A stretch of DNA of 64,000 nt from Schoenoplectus triqueter (taxonomy: Eukaryota; Streptophyta; Magnoliopsida; Poales; Cyperaceae), in assembly GCA_964058805.1 (NCBI GenBank), contig CAXKVV010000013.1, positions 434,001-498,000 on the forward strand, in the 5' to 3' direction. Numbering within the stretch: position 1 is the first letter of the stretch; each line of letters opens with the position of its first letter. Below, one piece after another: positions 37,522 to 49,120 of this stretch. The position numbers and the translations under genes were made by a program. Under the pieces are notes generated by a model. The model was not told the origin of the DNA, did no database searches, and worked only from the letters and a program-made list of their open reading frames with translations.

Positions 37522-38870
37522 TTAAATGGATCCAGCACCCATGAAATCAATGAAAGGCACGGTCACTTCTCTCTCTTTATAATTCGGATGCAATTCTACT
37601 CCCAAGGTCTCAGACTTACAGTTGAAACTGATACAATGTTCTTTTACTTCTGTACCAGTAGACAGTGGAGAATTACCTCGAGCTCTCTTGGTTATCAATG
37701 TCCCATCATGAACTGTAAAACAAAGAAGGAAAAATTAAAATATTCTCAATTATTCTCATATCAAATTACTTAGAAAGACATAATGTCAGTAATAAAAATG
37801 CACTGTTCTTTGCCCTGAATCAAAATGCAATCACACAGTATGCTTAATTTAGTTGAAATAATTAATGAACACATATTTCTGATATATCTCATATCGGACA
37901 GTTTTAACCCAAGATGCATGTCTTGGGAATGTTCCTATTAAAAGTATAGATGAATAAATGTCAAACATTCCTTGACATAAAACAGAGACAATTCATACAT
38001 GCGATCTGTTGGGTACATCCTAAATTCCAATTACATATAATATTAAAATAAATTTATTACCTCATAGTATCATTATTTTAAATGAAGGGAAGAACCAGAA
38101 ATTATCAATCTCCAACCAAACCAAAGACGTAAACAAAAACAAACTGCAAACGTTTAAATACCTACTGATAAAAAAAAAAGCAAAAACAAGTCGGAATACC
38201 TTGAAGGAAGCTCGAACCAAGAGAGAGATCAGCGTTAACAAAAAATGGCTCGTTATTATTAGCAGTAACACCCGAATCGCAGCTACCTGAGCTATATGCA
38301 ATACTCATCTCTTGAGAAAGACGCCCGGTATAACCCTCATCAATTTCCATCATCCTCTTTCCGCGACTTGCTTCTTCTTCTCTCTTTTTTCTCGCCATTA
38401 ATACATGCCACTGGTTCTTCACGGCATTGTCCGTTCGACCCGGAAATAGTTTTGCAATCAGAGCCCACTTATTTCCATGTAATTCACGTGCCGCAAGCAA
38501 TTGCACATCTTCAATTTCAGTAAAAGCCCCCTTGCGGATTTTCGGGTCGAGCTGGTTGTGCCACCTCAGCCTACAACTCTTCCCTGATTATGACAAAAAG
38601 CACCAAAATCGTTTCAAAATGGTACGAAATAGAAGAAAATTCTTCAAAATTATTATTATTATTTTCGTTGTTACCTGTCCGACCCTCGAGCTTTTCAGCG
38701 AGTAGATTCCAGTTCTGCGCGCCATGCTCTGCGACTAGTCGCTTGAGCTTTTCGTCTTCAAGTGGAGTCCAGTGACCTCTAATTCTAGACTTTTTCTCAA
38801 AAGAACCCTTGTTGTGTTCGTCATTGTCGCTATCGTTCTCTCTCTCAGGCATCGAATTGTTCGTCTCCAT
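37522..38870 (-). CDS. R2R3-MYB transcription factor (MYB52/54/56/105/117-like), three exons
   Basis: Exons 38675-38870, 38200-38583 and 37522-37712 (minus strand), phases 1 and 1, give 256 residues. R2 spans about 30-77 with Trp 34, 54 and 73. R3 spans about 82-130, with Phe 86 in place of the first Trp, as in most R2R3 factors, then Trp 105 and 124. The core includes GRTGKSCRLRWHNQLDP and LFPGRTDNAVKNQWHVLMAR. These and the C-terminal VPFIDFMG place it, in my judgement, in the clade of Arabidopsis MYB52/54/56/105/117 (growth, cell-wall and organ-boundary regulators). It is a nuclear DNA-binding protein. Start ATG 38870 is the first ATG in frame. KNQWH replaces the clade's usual KNHWH. R3 has no intron. 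The gene appears intact. Confidence 0.9.
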
Positions 38871-39461
38871 GACCAAATTAATATCGGTTCTATCCCAATC
38901 GAGAAAGAGGGGAGACGAGATTAAGAGAGATTGAAAGAGATATTTATTGGAGGTTTAATAGGAGAGAAGGCGTTGCATGGAGTGGTTCTTCTCAAAGGAA
39001 AACCGCTGGAATGGCGTATTCTGTACAAAAGAAGGTTTAAAAATGGAAAGAAATTAAGACAAGATATTAAAGAGGAATTCAAACGGACTCGTGTCTTTTT
39101 GTATCATCTATACCTCCAGTACTACATCATAACTGTGCCGTCCATTGTGCTGTCTTTACAGAAAGATCACCAAGAGAGCAAACGCGGTACTCCGTATTTT
39201 GAACATAGAACTGGAGAGGATCAGGAAGTGCGCGTACGCCACTAACAAACCCACGGGATTTATCCCCCGTGGCATCATTTGTTCTAACTAATTAAAGTAG
39301 TAAATCTTTGTAAAAACGGAAAGAATTTGGCGCTGTGTGTTTACTGAGGTCTAAGGATACCTAACATTAACCATATTTGTTAAAAGTTATGCAAGTATTT
39401 TGTCGTTCCTCTTGCACCAGTAGTACATTTGGCTCTTAACCAGTTCATTATTTGAAATTTG
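38871..39461. other. Promoter/5' flank of the MYB gene
   Basis: A purine-rich leader on the plus strand (gagaaagaggggagacgag), i.e. a CT-rich 5' UTR on the MYB strand. No clear TATA chosen. The plus-strand open frame at 38931-39245 is not protein-like. Confidence 0.45.
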
Positions 39462-39915
39462 TATTGAATAAGTATTAAATGTTATTTTTAGTGGGTTTTA
39501 AATTTAGAAGTTAGTGGAAATACAGTAGACTCTTAGAATTTAGCGGTTGTAGAATTTATGGGCTGATTGATGAAGGGATATGAAAGATCCAACGACATTC
39601 ATTTTGGCTGTATGATCTATAGATGAAAAATTTTTGAAGTCTAGTTTTCAATAGTTCAAATACCAAGTCGTTTGGAGTTCCCTACAGAGAGTTATGACTA
39701 TTTTATTGGATAGAGATCAGCTAAAACAGCTGTTATTTGTATTCCGTTTTTAATATGAATTTTCTAGATTCTTTTGTTTTCTTAGCTTATAAATAGAGTT
39801 GTAATCTATTGTTTGATATGTAAGAAAGATATAAGAGTTTTTAATAGTAAGAAAACTTATTTTATATATCTCTTCTCTTATCTCAAAGTGTGATATCCAC
39901 AATTCTCTTTTAACA
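39462..39915 (+). repeat. Left LTR of the deleted Copia element
   Basis: Starts TATTGAATAAG (TG mutated to TA) and ends ctcttttaaca. Aligns over its length with 41459-41915. Contains cctataaatag-like TATA sequence (cttataaatagagttg near 39786). Confidence 0.92.
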
Positions 39916-39918
39916 AAG

Positions 39919-39929
39919 TGGTATCAGAG
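39919..39929 (+). other. Primer-binding site, initiator tRNA-Met type
   Basis: TGGTATCAGAG, three bases after the left LTR; this string is the standard plant Copia/Gypsy PBS. Confidence 0.9.
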
Positions 39930-40833
39930 TTAGGTTCAGTCGATCAAGAGAGATCTGTCATGGCGAAAAAAGAAGAAAAAGAAGAAAAAGAAAAAAAAAG
40001 AAAAAAAGAGAGATGTCGAAAAGAAAGAAAATATATGGTGAGTCTCGATATTTGTTTTAAAGAAAGTTATGAGTTAAGAGTATTTTACTGAGTTTATTTT
40101 AGTATATGAGTTTTTCTGTGTTATTAGGAGCATTGAAAAAAAAATAAAAAAAGAGTGAAAAAAATCGAATCCCCTTATTTTGTATTTTTTATGAAAAAAG
40201 AAAAAATGTCAGAATAATGAAAAAAAATATTATGTGTTGATTTTTTTGTTTAAAAAAAAGAGGAAAAAAATAAAAGAGTATTTTTTTTGTGGTGTTCTTT
40301 TTCGTGAAGATAATTTTAGAGATGTTGTAAAAAAGAAAAACTTATCAATGGTGAGAGCTATGTATCAAGCAGCGAATGTTACAAAAACGTGGTGTAGTAT
40401 TTGTCAGTGGTCTTCGAAGAATCGGTGAGTGAAGCCGACATGAGCAATGACTTATGATAGCTTATGCAATGAGTATCATGATAAGAGAACTAGCAACATC
40501 ATGTGATGTTTTGCTAGAAGTGTGCGAAAACCATGAAAAAATGCGGCGTGGAGCCGTAATGTGGGTGTGAATCTCACATATACATGATCTGAAGAGTCAG
40601 GTAAATTGGATGACATATGAGATGAAACCACGACTGATTTTTTGAATTTTCTAGATCAATAAATCGAGAAGAAGGCGTCATTGGATGGCGTTGCTATTCG
40701 CTGCGTGTTATGAAGAAGTGCAATGATGATATGAAGACAAGTTAACAGGAAATACACGTGTTGAGTTTACAAAAATCGACAAGATAGAATAACTACAGAT
40801 GAGGAGATTGAAAAAACACCACAATCGACACTA
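39930..40833 (+). other. Residual leader of the deleted Copia element
   Basis: Strongly A/G-rich (gaaaaagaagaaaaagaaaa runs) with no recognisable gag. Short frames such as 40234-40428 look accidental. Confidence 0.6.
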
Positions 40834-41442
40834 ATGAGGAAAAATATAAGTCAGTTCATGGAGGAGCCGGTTTATTCACATTGGAAGGCGTTGAAGCGAA
40901 TCCTACGGTACATCCAAGGAACGGTGTCACTCGGGTTGTTCTACTCGAAAGCAAAAGATTATAAGTTGGTTGGCTACTCCGACAGCGATTGGTGCGGAGA
41001 CATAGACGATCAGAAAAGTACATCGGGATATGTGTTCTTTATGGGAGATACTGCGTTTACTTGGCTTTCAAAGAAGCAACCGATCGTGACACTCTCGATG
41101 TGTGAAGATGAATATGTGGCAGCATCTTGGTGTGTATGTCATGCGATATGGCTTAGAAATTTATTGAGCAAGATGGAGCTAAAGCAGCTAGGTACAACCG
41201 TGATTCAAGTTGACAACAAATCAGCAATTGAGTTGGCAAAGAACCCAGTGAATCATGAAAGAAACAAACACATTGACGTTCGTTTTCACTTTATCCGAGA
41301 TCATGTGAAGGAAGAAAGTGTGAAATTGGTGCAAGTGGCAAGTCATGATCAAGTTGCATATATCTTCACAAAACCACTACCGAAAATACTTCTCGACAAA
41401 TGCAAGAAGATAATTGGCATGTCGGATGGTAGAAGAATTTAA
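40834..41442 (+). CDS. Copia RNase H domain, open frame (202 residues), remnant of Pol
   Basis: Begins MRKNISQFMEEP and contains HWKALKRILRYIQGT, then LVGYSDSDWCGD (first Asp), LSMCEDEYVAAS (Glu), VIQVDNKSAIELA (second Asp), HIDVRFHFIRDHV and FTKPLPKILLDKCKK. This is the Copia RNase H and its C-terminal tail in order, with the acidic residues kept and no stop. The reverse transcriptase upstream is lost. An ATG happens to open the frame after the deletion, so this is probably the C-terminal part of Pol, not an independent gene. It ends 16 bp before the right LTR. Confidence 0.85.
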   Translation: MRKNISQFMEEPVYSHWKALKRILRYIQGTVSLGLFYSKAKDYKLVGYSDSDWCGDIDDQKSTSGYVFFMGDTAFTWLSKKQPIVTLSMCEDEYVAASWCVCHAIWLRNLLSKMELKQLGTTVIQVDNKSAIELAKNPVNHERNKHIDVRFHFIRDHVKEESVKLVQVASHDQVAYIFTKPLPKILLDKCKKIIGMSDGRRI

Positions 41443-41458
41443 GTTTATGGGAGAGTTT

Positions 41459-41915
41459 TGTTGAATAAACGTTAAATGTTATTTTTAGTGGGTTTTAAAT
41501 TTAGAAGTTAGTGAAAAATAAAGGAGACTCTTAGAATTCAGCAGTTGCATAATTTATGGGCTGATTGATGAGGAGATATGAAAGATCAAACAACATTCAT
41601 TTTTTTTGTTGTATGCCTATGGATGGAAAGTTCTTGAAATCTAGTTTCCAATAGTTCAAATACCAAGTCGTTTGGAGTTCCCTACAGAGAGTTATAACTG
41701 TTTTAGTGGACAGAGGTCAGCTGAAACAGCTGTTGTTTGATATTCCGTTTTTAATATAAATTTTCTAGATACTTCTATTGTCTTAGCCTATAAATAGAGT
41801 TATAATATGTTGTTTGATATGTAAGAAAGATATAAGAGTTTCTAATAGTAAGAAAATTTATTTTATCTATCTCTTCTCTTATTTCAAAGTGTGATAAGCA
41901 CCATCTTTTTTAACA
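41459..41915 (+). repeat. Right LTR of the deleted Copia element
   Basis: Starts TGTTGAATAAAC, ends ccatcttttttaaca, and is followed by the TSD ATTTG. Confidence 0.93.
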
Positions 41916-42279
41916 ATTTGGAGGGCAAAAACACATGAAAACTTGGATAATTCCTTCTTCTCATTATTTTCACGAGTGCCTTAAACTTCATCTGTATAAT
42001 CCTGTACTGGATTTTTTTTACTAATATATATTCAATACTTGCTTTTTGCTTTTTAATTGACGATGATGATAGAATATGTATAACGATGAAGGTTCACATT
42101 TTAACTAAAGTCATCTTTTATCATGTATTAATAAAATATAAAAGGAAAATTTATACATTAAATATATTAAACATCAACTATTATTAATTTTTATTAAAAA
42201 AAACTACCAACTGTACAATCTTATTCAGAAAATAAAAATTATATATTTTGTAAATCATCATTATTAAATAATGATGTTT

Positions 42280-43085
42280 ACTTTGTTACGTTTAATGATG
42301 ATTTTAATAGATATGATTATATTTATTTGATGATACATAAGTCTAAATTGTTTTTTGAAAATTCAAGGAGTTCAATGATGAAGTTGAAACCAACTTGATA
42401 AGAAGATTTAAAGTATTTAGTATTGAAAAATATTTTAGTCGTGAATTTAGGGATTGTCTAAAGGAATATGAAATAGTTTCACAGCTCACTCGTATTGGGA
42501 CGTCTCAATGAAATGATATCTCTGAGAGAAGGAATAAAACTTGGTTAGGCATGATTCATTATATGATGAGCGAGACTGAGTTACCATAATTTTTTCTAGG
42601 AGTTTGCAGTTGAAAATATTACATTTATATTAAATTGTTTGACATTTAAATCCGTATAAAAGATGTTATATGAGTTATAATTTGAAAAGTTTAAAATATA
42701 TCTTTCATTAAGCTTTCGGAAAATGACTGATAATCTCAGTCCTAGAACTTATAAATGTGTATTCATGAAATTGCCTAGTTAGATATTCAATCTTCATATA
42801 TAAAGAGTTTCTTGCAAGATAAAATTGTGAGAGCAATGCGCTAGAAATTCAAATTTCATATGAGAGTAAAGTTGGAGAAGATTCCAAAATCTCATTCATG
42901 GATGTTGAGGTTAGTGTAGGACCCTTGAACTAAGTTATTATGGAGTTGAGAATATGAATCAAGATACATCTCCACAAGATGTGGAGGAAGCACCAGAGTC
43001 ACATGCATTTCATAGGTCATATATAGCGAGTCATTCATCTGAAATATAGTTGAGAGTTTATCAAGGATCAACATATAATATTGAA
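42280..43085 (+). pseudogene. Decayed Copia integrase region
   Basis: In shifting frames it reads YFVTFNDDFNRYDYIYLM (integrase core), SKEFNDEVETNLIRRFKVF, FSREFRDCLKEYEIVSQLT, SERRNKTWLGMIHYMMSETE and, past several stops, a tail ending in RSYIASHSSE. These follow the order of the Copia integrase domain and the linker to reverse transcriptase. No LTRs or RT are recognised around it. It is not part of the adjacent deleted Copia element, whose TSD closes at 41920. Confidence 0.8.
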
Positions 43086-44828
43086 AGCTATAAGTTTTGT
43101 ATCATTTGTTATCTCATTTCAAACTATAAAATCATTAAAATAAATAAATTTATTTTTAATAATATTTTCTATTAATTTATATAATTATCCTAGCATGTTG
43201 AAGTCATTTATGGCATGATTGTGCAAAAAAAAAAATACAAAAACCATTACAACAATAATTCTGTTAGTTTATTTCAGTGTTATATAATTTTTACAATATT
43301 TGTGCTAAAAAAATGAAAATACATAGAGTTATTTTAAATAATATTTTTTATTAAATTGTATTATTATCCATTCAAAGTCAAACCTTATGACATATATTGT
43401 GCACAAACATAACCACAAATATATTAAAATAACACTTATTCTTTCGAAGTCAAGTAACAAATCTTGTTGAGAAGATCCAGGAAATGGTGGCAGAAGAAAA
43501 TAATCTGGTCTTCGTTCTTCTTTGTCAGCATTCCCTCTTCGTATATGTGTTAACCTTTTTAATTGTAGTTGCTTGTGATGTTAATGGATTATTCAGTTAA
43601 TCCTAACTTATTGAATAAGACAAACATATAATCAATCAAAAGGGAGATTCATTTTTGAAATTACATGTTATTCCTTTTTTATTTATATTGAATTTGTTCT
43701 TTCACAGACTCTGTTGATGGTCGCGGCAATGCATGGGAAGATAGTTATTTGTGCTCTCCATGTAATAAAATCCATATCTAATAAAAATAGTATTGTAAAT
43801 AACAAAATACATTTAATGGATGAATGGGGCAACACTATAAGTGATTAATCATTATGCGACCGATTAATCGAATTTTTATGGATAGTTTGGCGTTTGTATT
43901 TTAATATATGAAAATATTAACAATTTCAACAAAAGATAGTTATTTACCCACTTGACAATATTTTTTGTTTATTAATTTTATTTTAGAAAATATAAATAGA
44001 AATTAAATTATCGAATCCATAGTCTTTTCAGTCATTTTGAAAAAAAAATATAATTTGATAAATGCCCGATTGAGTAAAAGTTAAAATCAAATTAAAATTA
44101 ATTAAGTCTAGTTTATATAAAATCTTTACTTATTAAAATTAGAGTTCATATGAAATTTATATAATTTGAATATATAACAATATATAGCTTGAAAAAATAA
44201 TCAGTCGACTATGATGCGTGATGTCTTTTTAAAGTTGTCTTTTATAATTTAACCCCTTAAATTTCTTAATTTATATATAAAACTAAATATATTACCTCAA
44301 AAAAGTTTCGGATGTTACATCTATCCTTCATAATATCCAATTCCTAACTTTTGTTGAAATTTAAATTTACATTTTTATTGTAAAAAGTACCTACGCTACT
44401 ACAACGGGACAATAATATCGATGACAACTCTTGATTACTAAATATTGTCAATCAACAGAATCTAATTAACTATTGTTCAGACGTAACCTAATTTGAGCTA
44501 AGTAACCAATTAGACTTCTCCCTCAATAATGTAATTGTTTCCTGATTAAATCAGTAATTATTGACTATTTATTATTTCATTGACCAATGAACTGGACGAC
44601 TTGGAGAACTGGAGGATTCCATTAGCACTATGTCCTCATTATTCATTTCTTCACCTAAATAACTATCCTTTTTACGAAATTATATATGGGAGTTTTAATG
44701 AAAATTAAATTTGATACATTTAAGTGATTGAATGATAGCTTGCATAGGATAGGGTTATATGTATCCAGTGAAAATTCTAAATTGAGAAAACATTGTATGA
44801 GGTTCTTTCCGAGAAACTCTGATCCTTT
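43086..44828. other. Intergenic, AT-rich
   Basis: No gene or well-bounded repeat recognised. Confidence 0.5.
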
Positions 44829-44861
44829 TTGTTTATAATAAAAAATATATATTTTAAACAG

Positions 44862-45560
44862 ATGAAGTCATTTCACCTACCTCACTATGCAATTTCTTCA
44901 CGCCTAGTCCGAATTTTAGCAAGACTTGCCCACAAAATTGAAGCTCATTCTTGCACCACTCTATATAATACTAATCTCAATGCCTTAATCCAGAATGATC
45001 TTTCAGTTAACAACATTTTCCGGGTACAGTACTTCGTAGTCTCTTACAACAAAAACATTTTTATCCAGAAAATGGTGCATTCTTTCACGTTAAAACTCGT
45101 GCAGTTTCTTTTCTCCTCTTTCAAGTACATTGTTCAGAATGGTTTCGTCTTTGTGAAAAATGAAATTAAAGGAGAGCCTATTTTAAAAGGCCAATGCGCA
45201 TCGTGCACATTCAGAGAAGACATAGAGGTTAGTTATGATGATGTTAATGTAGCCATGAAGAGATTAGGTATTATAATTGACAATAAGGGCCAAAATAATA
45301 GCCTAATAAAAGAGGTTAATGTGATATTAGAGAAGAAGTTGGCTAGTGTGGAGGATTTGAAAGAAGCATTTGAGGTATTTGATAATGACCGGGATGGGTT
45401 CATAACTCCAACCAAATTGTGGATTTTAATGGGAAAATTGGGGTTAATTGCAGAAATGAGATATGAAGACTGTGACAAAATGATTAGGGTTTATGACATG
45501 GATGGTGATGGGAAAATAAGCTTCAATGAGTTTAAACACATGATGGAGAATGCAGAATAA
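44862..45560 (+). CDS. EF-hand calmodulin-like protein (CML), single exon
   Basis: 232 residues from ATG 44862 (an upstream in-frame ATG at 44829 would add 11 residues). The C-terminal third holds an EF-hand pair: loop DNDRDGFITPTK at about 174-185 and loop DMDGDGKISFNE at about 212-223, with EAFEVF and KLWILMGKLGL helices. This is the plant CML type, resembling CML45/46-like proteins with a long nonconserved hydrophobic N-terminal extension (FTLKLVQFLFSSF). Calcium sensor by family; partner unknown. The first loop has Lys at position 12 where Glu normally chelates calcium, so that site may be weakened. No transit peptide is predicted with confidence. An internal start at 45072 (MVHSFTL) is possible. 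Confidence 0.85.
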   Translation: MKSFHLPHYAISSRLVRILARLAHKIEAHSCTTLYNTNLNALIQNDLSVNNIFRVQYFVVSYNKNIFIQKMVHSFTLKLVQFLFSSFKYIVQNGFVFVKNEIKGEPILKGQCASCTFREDIEVSYDDVNVAMKRLGIIIDNKGQNNSLIKEVNVILEKKLASVEDLKEAFEVFDNDRDGFITPTKLWILMGKLGLIAEMRYEDCDKMIRVYDMDGDGKISFNEFKHMMENAE

Positions 45561-45654
45561 ACATAATAATTTTAATAATTTTTTCCTCCCAATTTTATTT
45601 TGAGGAAGTTTTTCTTCCCAATTTTGCCTTGTACATTTTGGAAAAAAATGGTAT

Positions 45655-45805
45655 TAGCTTATGTTTCTTTTACATCATCTATGGTTCTGTAACTGCTTAA
45701 GCTACAGATGGAAAAGGTGTGTTTCGTTCAAAGAAATTTCATTTCCATCATCTATGGTTCTGTATTACCTTATGTTTCTTTTTCATCATCTATGGTTCTG
45801 TATGC
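45655..45805 (+). repeat. Three imperfect repeats of catcatctatggttctgta in the CML 3' flank
   Basis: Copies at about 45673, 45748 and 45783, two of them preceded by ttatgtttctttt. They probably lie in the 3' UTR. Confidence 0.85.
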
Positions 45806-46216
45806 TTGATTTCCATCATCTTACGTCTAAACTCTAAAACAAGAATTTTTTACCAATTAGTACAATAAGAATAAAATACTGGCATATAATTTTCTTTGTT
45901 TCCTTTCTTCTCTCTTTTGTATTTTACACGCTTGTTTGAAATTACGAACTTCAGAACTCCCAAACCAGTATGGTACAGTACTGGTATTTGCCGCCAGTAT
46001 TTCAAACCTTGATCAATGGTAAAAGAAATTCAAAAGAAAGATGACAGATTTTTCCACATCTTTAATTGCTTGCTTATTCATGTTAATGTAAGCTATGTAA
46101 GAACAACAAGCAGATTAGTCATTTTATTCAAACCAAGCATACAAGTAAATACTCCAAATGACTTCATTTAAAGATTCCCCAAATCTCAATTAAACTTGAC
46201 AATCTCCATTCCAATC
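45806..46216. other. Short intergenic region between convergent genes
   Basis: The CML (+) and FHA (-) genes converge here. No other feature seen. Confidence 0.5.
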
Positions 46217-48090
46217 TCAACTTGTAGTCTCTGAACTTACAGCCTGTGGTACACCAGTTGGCTCTGACTTGGACTCTGTAGGTTCACTTGTGGATTCAAC
46301 TTCAGCTTTTATAACTCGAAAAATTGCTAGATTTGTATCACCTGATAATATAAAGTTCAATGGAATTCAAAATTCCCAGTTTGATTAGTCATATTAAATA
46401 ATTCATGCATTCAGGTACTTTGAGAAACATGCATGTACAGTATTATAGACACCGCAGAACCTCCCCAGTCTGATTGTGCTTCCGCAACTGAAATCATGTA
46501 AGTGGTACAATTATCTCAATTTCTTTTTGACACCTAAATCATGCCTTATTAATATTAATGCAATTGTGACCTAAAATTTTTTTGCTGCTAGGATGCTAGG
46601 GACCAGATTAAAGCCACAAAAAGCAATAAAAAAGCTTATCAGAGTAATTGCTGAAATACCAAATGTTATGTAGCTGCCAGGTGGGACCGGTGTGACAGCA
46701 CCAGGTTTTAGCCTCTGTTCATTGATAAAAGTTCCATTTGTGCTGTCTAAATCAGTGACCAATAACAACCCATCCTTCTTTTCTAGTCGGGCATGCATAC
46801 CGGATACTGTTAAAAAAGCACAAAATTTAATAAAATAATAGAAAAAACAAGAATTCTTTTGCCCGTTTTTAATTAGCATATTTTTGAAAAAATGTGGAAG
46901 TAGCACAACTACACCTCAAAGTATGGCCTTAATATTAAAAGAAAGGGAAAAATATTATCATCTCTACACTCTCTAGTCTCTACTCTATCCCGTCCTATAT
47001 GCTTTACAACCCAAAATATTATCCAGATTTGCTACATATATCCGCTAGAAGGATAGAGGGGCACTTTTGGTACTACTGAGGAGAAAAAATCTAAAGTGTC
47101 ATCCGTTACAGTTTCCATTCTAAAGTGTGATCTGAAAAAAATTCTAGTTTTGTAAGGGGTAAATTTACGATTTTCTGTCTTATAGGGTGGATGACTAAAA
47201 TTATTTCTATTATCTTGTATTGAGTTACAGGTATTATATATTGTTGTATTTATTTGGTCCTTATTATTTTAGTTACTGGAATTGCATTTGTAAATATAAA
47301 ACACAGAAAAAAAATATAATAAATTATCAAATGAAAAATAGCAAATAAACAGGATACCTACGTGAAAATTTCAAGTATTACTGATTACCAAATTAATAAA
47401 GATAACGTAATACCAGTAGCAACAGGAAGTACAACATCTGCTTTCTCCGGCACCCTTCCAATTGTCACTGAATTCTGCATTAAAAAAATCATATTAAAAC
47501 CTAGCAGCATTTAAACAGCGAAAGATTCTCATTTAATTTCATATTTGAAAATAGAAAACTTACTGATGCTATTTCAAATGCACCTGGTCGTGCAACTTTA
47601 TAGCCAATGTGGCCAAAATCTCCATCTCCTATATAGTTGAAGGAGACGAAGGTAGAGATGTAAGAATTTGTACAATTAACATAAGGAGTAAATTGTTTGC
47701 ACTGTTGAGTAAAATAGGAAGACTGTAACAATTGTTCACATCCCAACTCTTTAATGACATTAGATGCATGATACTGGTACTACCAATTTTATGAAATTTT
47801 GAATAACAGCAAAAATGGAAAGAACAACCTGTGGGCTCAAGAATCCACCTTTCTGACAAACCATCTGATGAGCTGCTACTTGCCGAGCACCTCAATTCAG
47901 TGCGCCTTCTCCCTTTCACCAAAACGAGGCATGGAGCTTGATTTCGCACAGAGCTCTTTAAACCGATGGGAGAAGCATAGCAGAATGGATTGGTGGAAGC
48001 GATAGAGGGAGAGAGAAACGAAGTGGTGCGGAGAGAGCATCTGGGGCTGGCGAAATGGAGAGACGGAGAGACGATCGCCATTGTTTCCAT
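46217..48090 (-). CDS. Plastid-type FHA-domain protein, five exons
   Basis: Exons 47829-48090, 47564-47628, 47414-47474, 46660-46806 and 46217-46341 (minus strand), all GT-AG with matching phases, give 219 residues. Residues 1-70 are Ser/Arg/Ala-rich with few acidic residues (SPSLHFASPRCSLRTTSFLS), typical of a chloroplast transit peptide. The FHA domain covers roughly 90-180, with GR at 115-116 (SVTIGRVPEKADVVLP), S131-x-x-H134 (VSGMHARLEKKDG) and STNGTFINEQRL at 151-162. All are phosphothreonine-binding hallmarks. A Ser/Glu-rich tail ends the protein. It resembles Arabidopsis At2g21530, as I recall (SMAD/FHA, plastid). Binding partner unknown. The gene looks intact. Confidence 0.88.
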
Positions 48091-49117
48091 TGTGAGTTAT
48101 GTTTCATTCTATTTTTCTAATTTTTTTCTGGAGGTATCGCGAGGAAGCATTTTTTGTGTGGATGAAAGATGTGAGGCTGGGAGTGAGAGCAAGGGATTGT
48201 GTTTATTGACATCTGCGCAAATTCAACGACTCCTTTTGCATCAAGATTCGGTTTGCACAAAACTCTGTAAGGTCTCTAAAGATTGACGGCGTGGATGTTG
48301 AAATGACAACGGTCGGAAGGAATGATGATTTTCGCGAGTCATGCGTTGACTAATGCGCTCCAGCTGAGAATCCCATAATCCCATAATATGATAATAATCA
48401 CTTCAAAATGTGTTAAGGCCCATGATTTCGGCCCATTAAGACCGTGGACTCCCTGGGCCCGTTTTGGCAAACCACCTGTTCGGTCAATTTGTGTTTTTAT
48501 TTTGAGACGTTGGCACAATAGGGAACGCATAGAAACGGGCTCGTGAGATTCACAGATGTTGAGCGATGCTATTAGATATTAAAAAGCAGGGTCCTGAGTC
48601 CTGACTCCTGAATTGTTGATTTTGTAGTATTGCCACTATAAATCTACAATTTGCTATTTATGATAATGATATCGTCCTAATTTCTCAAAACTCAATTATT
48701 AGGTCATGCTGGTCATTTAAATTAAATTCTGAAGTGCCCGTTTTAATTTATATGTTTAATAGTACACCTTTTTATTCATGTTAAACATACATCTTATTAT
48801 TTTAAACTTATAAAAAATTTGTAATATGATCCAAATATTTTTTTATAACAGTTACGCAAATGGATATGAATTAATATAATAACATCTAGTTGAATATGAA
48901 TCGTACTTGGATCTCACACATCATTATTTTTTAATGTTTGAACATATATAGGATAAGTATGATTATCCTAACTCACACTTGGATATTTCAACCATAGCAC
49001 TTGAGTTTCGGATTTATACATTTTGAACGGGTATTTTAAAATATTTAGGAATAGTTTGAATGACAGCATGAATTAACAATATTACTTGCGAACGCAGGAA
49101 TTAATTAGTAATATCTG
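48091..49117. other. 5' flank of the FHA gene and intergenic
   Basis: GC-richer to about 48560 (promoter side of the FHA gene), then AT-rich. The open frame at 47990-48286 is antisense to exon 1 and the promoter. Confidence 0.5.
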
Positions 49118-49120
49118 ATA

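Larger units (their letters stand above)
39462..41915 (+). mobile_element. Internally deleted Copia LTR retrotransposon with TSD ATTTG
   Basis: Two LTRs, 39462-39915 (454 bp) and 41459-41915 (457 bp), flank only about 1.5 kb. Identical ATTTG TSDs lie at 39457-39461 and 41916-41920. A tRNA-Met-type primer-binding site follows the left LTR, and a purine-rich tract (atgggagagttt) precedes the right one. The interior has an A/G-rich leader and an open RNase H-like frame. Gag, protease, integrase and most of the reverse transcriptase are gone. The LTRs differ at many positions and the left one starts TA instead of TG, so the insertion is not recent. Any movement would need proteins supplied by another element. 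Confidence 0.92.

Noticed and set aside
38931..39245. 104-residue frame upstream of the MYB gene
   Set aside because: Lies over the MYB 5' UTR/promoter on the opposite strand, with no family resemblance.
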